A stretch of 64,000 nt of DNA, taken from assembly GCA_025677825.1 (NCBI GenBank), contig JAIXMO010000056.1, positions 1-64,000 of the forward strand, in the 5' to 3' direction. This stretch comes from Helicostylum pulchrum (taxonomy: Eukaryota > Mucoromycota > Mucoromycetes > Mucorales > Mucoraceae). The first letter of the stretch is position 1. Each line of letters starts with the position of its first letter. The position numbers were made by a program, and so were the translations under genes. Positions 1 through 9,975 of this stretch are shown piece by piece. The notes under the pieces were generated by a model, which worked only from the letters and a program-made list of their open reading frames with translations, was not told the origin of the DNA and did no database searches.

Positions 1-1700
1 CGACACGTAACCCATAGCCAAATACATTCCACCATGCCCATGATCGTCTTTTTTTGCTTTCAACGAAACATCAGATAATCACTTATCAAATCCACACCAG
101 GGTATTGTAACTTCTTCCCTTATTAGTTCTGATTTTATGGTCTGCTGGTTGGAGCTGTTGTAGGATTTAATTGCGACACGTTCCTCGAGTGATAACTGAC
201 CAGCAAATGATGTAATGAGAGAAGTGGTAGTTAAAGGCAACAAATATATTGATCAGGATGATTTCTTTTAAAAAACTGGGTCCAGTTGTGGTTGAAAAAT
301 ACAATTTATTTTTTCTTTCCGAGTTTCTTTTTTTACATAAAAGCTGTTAGTTATTATGTAGCTACATCAAATTATTGCTGCAGTAAAAACATTGGCGTAA
401 TACATACGATCAAGTTGTCATGTCCAAGATTCCATTTGCTCGACAGGACGCCTTTCCAGCTGTTTTGACCCATAAATCTGGTATATCTAAGAGTTTAATA
501 CCTCTTTTAGGAGTATTGATGCAATCGTCAGTAGGCCTTGCCCGCTTTGTTAACATACTACGAGAGAAATTCATGGAAACCAACGTACTGACATGCCCTC
601 CCATGTTTCTTCCAGAGTGTAGATCTAATGGTGGCTATTTCGAACGTCCTTTTCATCCAGAGCAACTATCTTTGTATATATTTTCTAAAGCAACCAAGTA
701 CGTCTTGCGTAAAAAACAGGTGTTCTCATGAACCTTTCACCAAAATGAAGTCAATGGTGAAAAATATTATTATCAACAAATTGTCCCCAATAAAGCTATT
801 TTTGGAGCCATCTTTGTTAAATAAAAAAGAGGATATTAATCTTGGAGAGGTAACGGTAGCCATGCGCATTATAGTCCTTGGATGCAACATATAACTGTTG
901 TTTTCCAGCTATACTTGGGTTTCCCCATTGAAGCCAACTCTGCATACGCTCATGGAACGATCAATTTTGTATTGTATCCTTTGTAGTTTAAATTGCCAGA
1001 TGAGACGATTGGAATTAACCCGGTATCCGAAAAAGTGGCTTCAGGTTCAGGTATGGAAGCGTTTACCCCTCTCGCAAGCGATGGTGCCATTAAAAATACT
1101 ACGTACGAGAGTATAGTGACTCCGTTTGCGGGGATAACGCCTCAAGAGCACGAGTGTTTATTCACCAAATGCACACATTGTAAAATCGTACAGGTAATTA
1201 AATTACACGAACGATAAGTATAATTTGAGTTATTAACATCTTGATAAATTGATACAGGTATCTGGCATACAGACAGCAGGTGAAGTATGTGGTACTACCT
1301 GTACATACTGACGCAGAAAGAAAGCTCTTCGAATAAATTCTTCTCGGTAACTAGAAACGGGGACAAGCACTTAAAAAATGCAGAACCTGACTGGAATCTT
1401 TTCCTCGAAAAATGGTCCAGTCATTCAAACGGGTGGAATATATTTTACAAGACTCCAAGCCATCTCAAGGCATACAACAACCAGAAAAAAGATCGCAGTA
1501 CCTTCCAAAACTCTGTCATAGCCAATATTGCTATTCTTACCTAGATGCGAGTTGCAAAGGAACAGCATCATTGATGCAGACGGGCAGTCTATTTGCCGGA
1601 AATATTTTTATTTTTTTACCGAGTTTTGTGATCCTTCAACAGCGAACATCCCTGGCAATAGCGCCAACACAATATTAAAGGACCAATAAGTCCTGTCATT
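1..1700 (+). pseudogene. Degraded multi-exon reading frame, function unknown
   Basis: No intact gene is visible. One frame stays mostly open from 420 to 1192, with stops near 729, 822, 834 and 985; it includes TFHQNEVNGEKYYYQQIV near 732-785 and a cysteine-containing stretch CLFTKCTHCKIVQ ending at a good donor at about 1193. A plausible intron (GTAATTA to ACAG) runs to about 1259, after which the frame reads VSGIQTAGEVCGTTC before stopping. Other open fragments follow to 1680 in shifting frames. This looks like an old protein-coding gene with introns that has collected stops and shifts, or whose exons I cannot place. I do not recognise the family. A possible last exon lies beyond the transposon at 3460-3693. 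Confidence 0.3.
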
Positions 1701-1883
1701 TCTCCTCTTCGTGAAAAAACAAGGTGCATAAAAAAAGAATTTGTCAGATTTACAACGAAGATTACCCAGGAGCCTTCGTTAGAAAAAACTGCAGTAAAGT
1801 TTCAATAATATATAATAAAAAAACAATCTGATTTTTTTTGTACAACATATAAGTTGTGCAAAAATGTGATAAACTAAGTTTTA

Positions 1884-2010
1884 CAGTGCTCACGATACCA
1901 ATTTGCGGTTTTATATTTATTTTTGCGGGTTTACAAAGTCCCAATTTGCGGGTTTGTCATTGGGTTGACATGATCCCAATCAGCGTGTTTATTTTTTCAG
2001 TTTACGTTTT
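1884..2010. repeat. Left terminal inverted repeat of the transposon
   Basis: Matches the reverse complement of 3331-3435 with few mismatches apart from a 23-bp insertion at about 1933-1955. The matched core includes TCATTGGGTTGACATGATCC. Confidence 0.85.
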
Positions 2011-3231
2011 ATTAAAGTGTCTAACAAAGCCTTTGAGATGCTTAAAAGGAATTTCATTGCAAGCTTCGCTGATCCTGGTATTTAGATCCTCAGTATTTCC
2101 AAACTGACTTCTTCTAACTTTACTCTTAACTATCGCCCAGAACTGCTCAATGGGGTTAAGTTCTGGGGAATAAGGAGGAAGGTATACACTCTTATAGCCT
2201 CTAGCCTCTATTATTTTGTCAATATCACCATCTTTTTTATCATGAATAGGAGAATTATCCATAACAAGATAAAATCCTTTCATTTCAGGATATTTATCCA
2301 TCTGATCTAGGGTTTTTTTAATGAAGTTAAGGTAGTGACCTGAATTGGTTCCACCAAAAGAAGGCTTCTTTACAGCAGTAGATTTTCTTTTACGACTTCC
2401 TACTACTTTTATTTTCTTGGGAGGTACTGGAACCCGTATCTCAATATTGATCACCCCCATTGCAGAAATAGCTCCAAGAATGGTATGACTAATAGCCTTT
2501 GTCGAGGGTGTAATAACAACAGCTGGTGTTCCCCGAGCTGACCTTCCAGTAGATGGCCTAATGTTTATATCGAAAGCACTTTCATCGATGAAAATGCAAT
2601 TTGTATTAAAGTCTATCGATGTCTTTGACCACATTTCGACCCATTCACGACGCACTTTAAGCCTATCAGGACCATTTCGAGCTTTGAGATGACGGGTCAC
2701 GGTCTTTATCGAAAGATTGCACTCCTTTGAAATAAACTCTCCAACAACTGTTTCTTTTAAACTGAAGTTTCCAAAATTTTCTGTCAAACTATCTACAGCG
2801 TCCTTTGTGCGTGCTTGAGGAAACTCATCAAAGTAACTTATCAAGTATTTTTTATGTTCCTCTTGAAGCTGACTAGGTTTTCTGTTAACCTTATTGGTGT
2901 TTTTCTCATAGATATCCCACTCTGGATCTTCCCTAAGTCTCTTCGCCCATTGCTGCCCAGTACGCTCGTTTATTCCAGACATTTTTCCAGCTTTTCCAGC
3001 TTTAAAAAGTTTGATCTTAAGATAATACAAAAACAAAGTTTTTTGGTCAACCGAATATGTTTTGTATTTAAGTGTGGCGTTTTCTGTGGAAACCCTAGTT
3101 TGTATGTCTTCCATTTGTTTGTCTAAAGCAGGATCATTCGAATTTAGTTCAGATGGCTGATGTTCCTTATACTGAGTTAAATTAGTAAGATTTTCTAAAT
3201 TGTAGGGGTCCACATCTTCCTCCCAGTCCAT
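2002..3231 (-). CDS. Tc1/IS630-family DDE transposase
   Basis: An unbroken 409-residue protein with the layout of Tc1/mariner/IS630 transposases: an N-terminal helix-turn-helix region (about residues 60-185, including KAGKMSGINERTGQQWAKRL) and a C-terminal RNase-H-like catalytic domain. The catalytic triad is visible: D216 in FIDESAFD, D325 in VMDNSPIHD and E362 in PPYSPELNPIEQFW, with about 36 residues between the last two. By family knowledge it cuts and pastes the element at TA sites. A basic stretch near residues 272-288 (PKKIKVVGSRKRKS) could be a nuclear localisation signal. No stop or shift is present, so the gene may be functional. The start is the first in-frame Met; the acidic leader before residue 60 is unremarkable. 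Confidence 0.9.
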   Translation of the reverse strand: MDWEEDVDPYNLENLTNLTQYKEHQPSELNSNDPALDKQMEDIQTRVSTENATLKYKTYSVDQKTLFLYYLKIKLFKAGKAGKMSGINERTGQQWAKRLREDPEWDIYEKNTNKVNRKPSQLQEEHKKYLISYFDEFPQARTKDAVDSLTENFGNFSLKETVVGEFISKECNLSIKTVTRHLKARNGPDRLKVRREWVEMWSKTSIDFNTNCIFIDESAFDINIRPSTGRSARGTPAVVITPSTKAISHTILGAISAMGVINIEIRVPVPPKKIKVVGSRKRKSTAVKKPSFGGTNSGHYLNFIKKTLDQMDKYPEMKGFYLVMDNSPIHDKKDGDIDKIIEARGYKSVYLPPYSPELNPIEQFWAIVKSKVRRSQFGNTEDLNTRISEACNEIPFKHLKGFVRHFNKT

Positions 3232-3330
3232 TGCCTCTTTTCCATCCTCATTATAGAGATTTCCTTGACCATCTTCAAGATGATCTTGCCCGAGATTGAA
3301 AACATATTAGATATTTATTTTGTAAAAGTA

Positions 3331-3435
3331 AAAACGTAAATTGAAAAAATAAACACGCTGATTGGGATCATGTCAACCCAATGACAAACCCGCAAAAAAA
3401 TAATATGAAACCGCAAATTGGTACCGTGAGCACTG
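3331..3435. repeat. Right terminal inverted repeat of the transposon
   Basis: About 105 bp, complementary to the left end. It lacks the 23-bp internal duplication seen in the left copy, so it is probably the ancestral form. Confidence 0.85.
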
Positions 3436-3459
3436 TATTTACCTCTGTGCTTTTTATAG

Positions 3460-3693
3460 GTTGAACACTACAGCGGATATGGAAATAGTTTTTCTTCTGC
3501 TATTTTTGCAGCATTCCCAATTATAACCGTAGGAATCAACTCCTTTTTGTTTGAAAAAAAGAAAGAAAGTTTAAAATATCATAATGAAAGCGCTATTACA
3601 GAGCCGTATGTATGGGGGGTGGCGCCGGATAAAACAAGTTATTGTTTACGATTTCTGTTCCTCAAGTTATCAGGTTGCCGAAACTTAAAATAG
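3460..3693 (+). pseudogene. Possible terminal exon of the gene split by the transposon
   Basis: Directly after the transposon is an acceptor-like TTTTTATAG (3451-3459) followed by 77 open codons ending in TAG (VEHYSGYGNSFSSAIF at the start). The predicted peptide has a hydrophobic stretch (residues about 11-31) and no family I recognise. If real, the transposon sits in the last intron of a gene whose earlier exons are the degraded frames before 1700. Composition and open length are the only support. Confidence 0.25.
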
Positions 3694-3972
3694 GTTTACT
3701 TTATACCACATTCATATTGTCGAGGTAGGACTTTTTTTTGTATACAAGAGATTCAATTGATAATTGGGCGCATTCATAGTAAAACAACAGTTGTAATCCA
3801 GTAAACTATTTATTATTTAAATAAAGGAATCACATTTACAAAGAAATTTTATGCTATTCAAAGCTTTCTTTAAATAAACAGCTAGTCTTTTTTCGTTTCA
3901 AAGCAATACGCTTTTACTCACAGGAGTAACCACGAGAAGGCAAAGACTGCATACTCCCAAAAATTATTTTGT
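3694..3972. other. Short spacer before the tandem array
   Basis: AT-rich and without a gene. On the minus strand, 3916-3944 reads as a short open stretch encoding LPSRGYSC followed by a stop; related sequence recurs near 32.28 and 50.57 kb. Confidence 0.4.
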
Positions 3973-5634
3973 TACTTCATTGTCCTACGTGTGGAGTACA
4001 TTAACCCAGTAGAGGAAAACACAACATCCAGATATCACACAATGAGCAACAGCCCTCAGATCCCAAACGTCACTTCATTGTCCTACGTGTGGAGTACATT
4101 AACCCAGTAGAGGAAAACACAGCATCCAGATATCACACAATGAGCAACAGCCCTCAGATCCCAAACGTCACTTCATTGTCCTACGTGTGGAGTACATTAA
4201 CCCAGTAGAGGAAAACACAGCATCCAGATATCACACAATGAGCAACAACCCTCAGATCCCAAACGTCACTTCATTGTCCTACGTGTGGAGTACATTAACC
4301 CAGTAGAGGAAAACACAGCATCCAGATATCACACAATGAGCAACAGCCCTCAGATCCCAAACGTCACTTCATTGTCCTACGTGTGGAGTACATTAACCCA
4401 GTAGAGGAAAACACAACATCCAGATATCACACAATGAGCAACAGCCCTCAGATCCCAAACGTCACTTCATTGTCCTACGTGTGGAGTACATTAACCCAGT
4501 AGAGGAAAACACAGCATCCAGATATCACACAATGAGCAACAGCCCTCAGATCCCAAACGTCACTTCATTGTCCTACGTGTGGAGTACATTAACCCAGTAG
4601 AGGAAAACACAGCATCCAGATATCACACAATGAGCAACAGCCCTCAGATCCCAAACGTCACTTCATTGTCCTACGTGTGGAGTACATTAACCCAGTAGAG
4701 GAAAACACAGCATCCAGATATCACACAATGAGCAACAACCCTCAGATCCCAAACGTCACTTCATTGTCCTACGTGTGGAGTACATTAACCCAGTAGAGGA
4801 AAACACAGCATCCAGATATCACACAATGAGCAACAGCCCTCAGATCCCAAACGTCACTTCATTGTCCTACGTGTGGAGTACATTAACCCAGTAGAGGAAA
4901 ACACAACATCCAGATATCACACAATGAGCAACAGCCCTCAGATCCCAAACGTCACTTCATTGTCCTACGTGTGGAGTACATTAACCCAGTAGAGGAAAAC
5001 ACAGCATCCAGATATCACACAATGAGCAACAGCCCTCAGATCCCAAACGTCACTTCATTGTCCTACGTGTGGAGTACATTAACCCAGTAGAGGAAAACAC
5101 AGCATCCAGATATCACACAATGAGCAACAGCCCTCAGATCCCAAACGTCACTTCATTGTCCTACGTGTGGAGTACATTAACCCAGTAGAGGAAAACACAG
5201 CATCCAGATATCACACAATGAGCAACAACCCTCAGATCCCAAACGTCACTTCATTGTCCTACGTGTGGAGTACATTAACCCAGTAGAGGAAAACACAGCA
5301 TCCAGATATCACACAATGAGCAACAGCCCTCAGATCCCAAACGTCACTTCATTGTCCTACGTGTGGAGTACATTAACCCAGTAGAGGAAAACACAGCATC
5401 CAGATATCACACAATGAGCAACAGCCCTCAGATCCCAAACGTCACTTCATTGTCCTACGTGTGGAGTACATTAACCCAGTAGAGGAAAACACAACATCCA
5501 GATATCACACAATGAGCAACAACCCTCAGATCCCAAACGTCACTTCATTGTCCTACGTGTGGAGTACATTAACCCAGTAGAGGAAAACACAGCATCCAGA
5601 TATCACACAATGAGCAACAGCCCTCAGATCCCAA
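3973..5634. repeat. 98-bp satellite-like tandem array, 17 copies
   Basis: Seventeen head-to-tail copies of a 98-bp unit; ACTTCATTG recurs exactly every 98 bp from 3974 to 5542, and the last copy is cut a few bases short. The units are nearly identical. The only variation I see is A or G at unit positions 51 and 79. Using these, copies 5-9 and copies 10-14 have the same order, giving a 490-bp higher-order repeat; copies 1-4 look like the same block minus one unit. Each unit contains a 7-bp inverted pair (TCATTGT and ACAATGA). The unit is richer in GC than its surroundings and not a multiple of three, with stops in all frames, so it is not coding. Confidence 0.95.
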
Positions 5635-7020
5635 CTCATAAGAGTGAATAAAAGGCTTGAGAAAAAAAAGGATTTTAAAACTGTAAAACTGCGATGACGC
5701 GCATACTAGATATAAATATTATTGGCTAATACGTATTTTAGGACATGTTATAATACAAATTATACACAAATACGCATTTTTATATTTTTTATTAACAATC
5801 TACTTGATAATTTTAAAATGGCCATATGCCGATCGCGAAGAAAAAAAACTACGGGGGTATTTATTGACTCCATAAAGAGCACTTCTCAATGAGTCGAATT
5901 CGAGTGTCATCTGTATTCCTAGGCCCATTGTTAAAACATCATTAGTAGAATCAAGGAAAGAGGCACATCTCTCCCTACAAAACAATCTGGCTCAAATAAT
6001 ACATTGTCTCCTCTACAAAGTGGGTTAAAGGTAGCGTAATTATTTGGAGTTGCTTTTGGGCTAGTGGTTTTGGGTCTTTAGTGTTTATTATTTTCATTTG
6101 GTTTGGATACATCGCATTACATTTAAAAATACGTGAAGGGTTTTCGCCAATTTAAAAAGTTAGAAATTGTATGAAAATTCATGGCCTGCGGCTGTATAAG
6201 TGCGCAAATAATATGTAAGTGATAATAGCTTTGTAATGGTGGCGTGGTAGAGAAGTGTAGTAAGGAGATGTAGTAAAAGCGCTGTAGCCGAGTGATACTT
6301 GTGGAACAGAGTCATTGCTTGCAAGTGTCACACAGCACCACCATACAATATATGCTGGATTTTCCGAAAGTGTCTCCTACGGAATTTCTTTTAAATAAGG
6401 ACTCAATAGTACTTGGTATGGCCTTTTTTTGTGATATTTTCAAATGACAACAAACATAATAAACCGACAATTAAAAGTCCATAACGAACTAGAGTAATAT
6501 AAGGCAAATTGTATTTATGTGATATTAACGGCTATAAAATATAAAAGTAAATATCAAAAATAAAAATAAAAGAATAACGAAGAAATTATCAGACTTTAAA
6601 AAGGATATTATAAGTTAAATAAGCGCTTATCATTAATATGAAACTTAGACAGTTCTAGTAAGACATTAATGAATGAGCAATTGGAAAAGGTAAACAGAAT
6701 TCTGTATAAAAACAATTACAATGACAGCGATGACTATTGTATTTCTAATCGGCTTCTTGAAAAAAGACGCAGTATAGAGGCTTGTAGCTTATAAATAATG
6801 TGACATTGATTTATGTAAACAAGTTAACGTGCCACCAGGTTTAACTAGTAAATTTTTAATTTTTTTTCACTTTTTTTTGGAGCGATAAACTTTTTTTTAC
6901 GAACTTTTATGAAATATCTAATAGAATACTTTTCTTTATTGAACCTTTTTGAACAAATTTCTTGGCTCTAATATGATTTCTTATTAATAATAAAAAAAGT
7001 TTATTGCTATCAAAGTCAAA
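5635..7020. other. Gene-free stretch with transposon relics
   Basis: No intact gene. It holds a short Tc1-type relic (6012-6090) and a segment at 6233-6355 whose ends are partly complementary (ATGGTGG and CCACCAT). The rest is AT-rich sequence with short homopolymers. Confidence 0.5.
6012..6090 (+). pseudogene. Relic of a Tc1/mariner transposase
   Basis: One frame reads KWVKGSVIIWSCFWASGFGS followed by LVFI. This matches the conserved block in Tc1 transposases (usually GGSxMVWGCF, then GxLVFI) between the first and second catalytic aspartates. Flanking codons are lost to stops within about 30 residues either side. It is too short to name a family beyond Tc1-like and differs from the intact element at 1.9-3.4 kb. 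Confidence 0.5.
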
Positions 7021-7890
7021 GTGTATTTTAATTATAAAGCTTGTTTGGAAACAAATATTTGTACTGTTATTACCGGAGGGTCATTGGTTACTCAACATCC
7101 CACTCCCCAGCAAACAAGTTCTTTTGCTATGATACTATCCTGCAACGATTCTGACCCAAGGTATTGGGTGAGTATGATGACAAACCCGGCCTATGTCGAA
7201 TACTTTATCGACAATTACTTGTTGCGCAGACGATCCAACTGCAACCATTTGTGTGGAACTTCATTCTGCAACCTGTAGACCTCACTGAATTTGACAAAAG
7301 CGATACAAAGGTAACTGGAACATTTCAAGCCATGGACTTCTGGAAACAGTTCAAGTCTGAAGATTACCGCAATTCGAATAATGAACTATTACAAAAAGTG
7401 ACCTTATTAATCTCTTCTGTGGCGTTAGCAACCTTTTGGGCAACTCCCGTGTCATTACAAGCTTGCACTTTATGGTATCGAACCTTCTCCAAGAAATTAT
7501 CCACTACCAAATTTCTTCATACAATCAAAACTGTCTCCTCTCCTCAATGTCGTTTATGTACAAGTGCTGAAGACAACCTCTCTCACTTCAACATAAATTG
7601 TCCAATAAAACAAGAAATATAGTCGATAATTATACCCAAGTACTTTCCAGATTTGATCATTACTATACCCGACATATTAAACTCACTTCTCTCTCTCGAA
7701 ACACCTACCATAATCCGAAAACGTCAACTTCCCAGATATTACACCATTCTGTCTACTACTCACTGGACAATATGAATATATTACTGGGAATATATTATCA
7801 GTCAAACGCCTTTTATTTTGGACTCCATCGTGAACAAAATAACTTCGCATATTTCACTTTTATTAGACAAGCCAGCCATTGATTTAAAAA
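7021..7890 (+). pseudogene. Truncated LINE-type reverse transcriptase C-terminus
   Basis: The frame at 7164-7622 contains FWKQFKSEDYRNSN, then a tryptophan-rich segment (TLWYRTFSKKLSTTKFLHTI) and a zinc-knuckle-like CRLCTSAEDNLSHFNINC. This is the order seen in the zf-RVT region at the C-terminus of many non-LTR retrotransposon polymerases. The reading passes from one frame to another near 7150 and again near 7600, where the following open stretch (to 7882) continues with NIVDNYTQVLSRFDHYYTRH. No polymerase core (YxDD) is present upstream, so this is a 5'-truncated and frameshifted copy, as typical for LINE insertions. An AATAAA occurs about 100 bp after the last open frame. Confidence 0.6.
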
Positions 7891-9975
7891 AAAATAGCTC
7901 CCCATTCCCCTCATAGATAGAAATTTTCTTTTATTTTTCCAATTTTTTTTCTCCACCTCTCCAAGATGTGTGACCTCAAGATAATAAAAAGATATAAGGA
8001 AGAAAGGGGTTTTAATTAGTTTAGCAATATATATATAAAATAAAGCGTGACTCTGAGAGCATTTATCACATTATTCGTCTTCGCTTCGGCAACGTCTTGA
8101 TTTTTTTCATTTTTTTGTAAAATCATTAAAAATCCGCAGCAATATTAAAAAAATCCTTTGGTGTGATCACACCTCCCGATTTTTTTTAAGATCTACCTAA
8201 TTCCTTCCTATAAAAAGGAAAAAAATCTGGTGTGTGATTATATACAAATAAAATGATATATTCTGTAATACTGATGGACGAATGATTTCTAATTTGTTGA
8301 ACAATTGTGTAAGTGTGAGACATGGAACCTGTTCTTACACACACTATTGGGCCAACACAATGATCCTTCTTTCTAATGCTCTCCTGTCTTCGTCTTAAAT
8401 GTTGCCTAATTCCTTGCATAATAAAGCCCTGAAGCCACTATCCTCCTCCTACTTTTAGCCGGTATCGATATACTTTTAAAACCGGAAAATAATATAATCA
8501 AGGTACTTGAAGCCTTTCGAGTATTTCCGAGAAATAGGAGCCGTTCCGAAGAAATAAAGTTGCTCTTTGTAACCACAACCTGTGATACTCGAAAAGAAAA
8601 GGAAGAAAAAATAGAAAGAAGTACATTATATGCACTGTTAAGAAACCCTTCAACTCCCTGAACCCTTTAAATAAGTGAAAAGAGAAAAATGGATTCAATT
8701 ATATCCAACAATACCCAGGGAGTTGGTTACTTGCAAAGAAAAAAAAAATAGATTCCTTTAGATATTCGGAGCAATTACATCCGAAAAAAAACAAGGCCAG
8801 ACATGTGTTTTTTAGAGTGAGTGTATAAACTCTATTTGACAGAAACGTTGATTGCTTTTTGCTCCTACCTTTTGTCCCTGTAATTGTCAAAGGTTTTCTT
8901 ATTGAATTATACGAGTATATTATTACTTGAAAGATACTCTTAAATTATAAACTACCCAAAGGCCTGCGGATTTTATTTTTATTTTATTTTTGCCGTATTA
9001 TTTTTGTCTAAAAAAATTCAGGGACAATGTTGAAAAAAAAAACTTTGCATGGCATCATAGATCCTGCAAGTAGTATGTCAAATAAAGACACTGTGGAGGC
9101 TATATAAATTATTTGCAAGTTCAATTCTAGAACCACTACCCGTGTTCTGTCAGTTTAGATGTAATACAGTAAAAATTAAATAATATTTATTATGAAATCA
9201 CGTTCATGGTGTTAGTGATTCCAAAAAAATAACTAATGATATTTATTAGTAATAAGGGGATACTCGTGGGACAAAGAACACACACTTCATTATGTTCAAT
9301 GCTTAACTATTCGATACTTTTGGGGTTAAACTCGAACTCAGTGTTACGATGGTTTTACTGCTTTTTTCAACGATCGATGATACTACAAAGTGAAGCAATG
9401 CAACTAAATGATACCTAACGTCAAGGCCGTTTAAATCGGTCCCGTCGGGAAAAAAATAATTGTATATATGTGTGATATCTAGCCAGTTAGACTCATCTAT
9501 TAATCATACATATTCTTTTTTATCGTGGTCCTATAAGCGATTTCGAGTTTTTTTTTAAAAAAAAAGCGAGATAAAGCACATGTTTTAGGACAGAGAAAGA
9601 CAATGAAAATAGCTACTCTCTACAGCTTCTGAAATAATATGTGTAAATTAAGGTGGGAAAGAAAAATGATTCACATAAATACATCATCAAAACAAACAAG
9701 ACGTTGTAGTCTTGAACAATTTAAAAACTGCTGATTCATTTTTTTTTTGAGGCACAAGAGTTGGAAATCCGCCATTTGAAACGCTGTAATCCAGGCAGGT
9801 ACTCTGATTTGGGGCCTACGCCGTGTGTAACACACTAAGACAAAAATAAAGTATACAAATAAGAAAAAAAAAATAACATGATGCTCCGCATTTTGGTGTC
9901 AAGTTTAATAAATAATAATAAACGGGAATATAAGAAAGGGTATTGAAAAAGTGGTATAATAAATGAGGTTGGAGA
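7891..9975. other. Gene-free stretch, 2.1 kb
   Basis: I see no supported gene. Small ORFs on both strands have no recognisable motif and low-complexity composition. A perfect 14-bp palindrome GGTGTGATCACACC lies at 8160-8173, and a T9A9 palindrome at 9548-9565. Confidence 0.5.

Larger units (their letters stand above)
1884..3435 (-). mobile_element. Tc1/IS630-type DNA transposon with long TIRs
   Basis: The element begins CAGTGCTCACG at 1884 and ends with the complement CGTGAGCACTG at 3435, with TA on both outer sides (1882-1883 and 3436-3437), the expected target duplication of the Tc1/mariner/IS630 superfamily. The terminal inverted repeats are long: about 105 bp on the right (3331-3435) and about 127 bp on the left (1884-2010). 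The left copy carries an extra 23 bp (about 1933-1955) that repeats its own CAATTTGCGG sequence. The single transposase gene lies on the minus strand and its stop codon falls inside the left repeat. Intact frame and well-matched ends suggest a recent insertion. Confidence 0.9.

Noticed and set aside
3973..5634. CRISPR-like array
   Set aside because: Units are contiguous and identical with no variable spacers, and the genome is eukaryotic.
8186..8419. Minus-strand 77-codon ORF
   Set aside because: No recognisable motif, no splice context and no neighbouring relic in the same frame.
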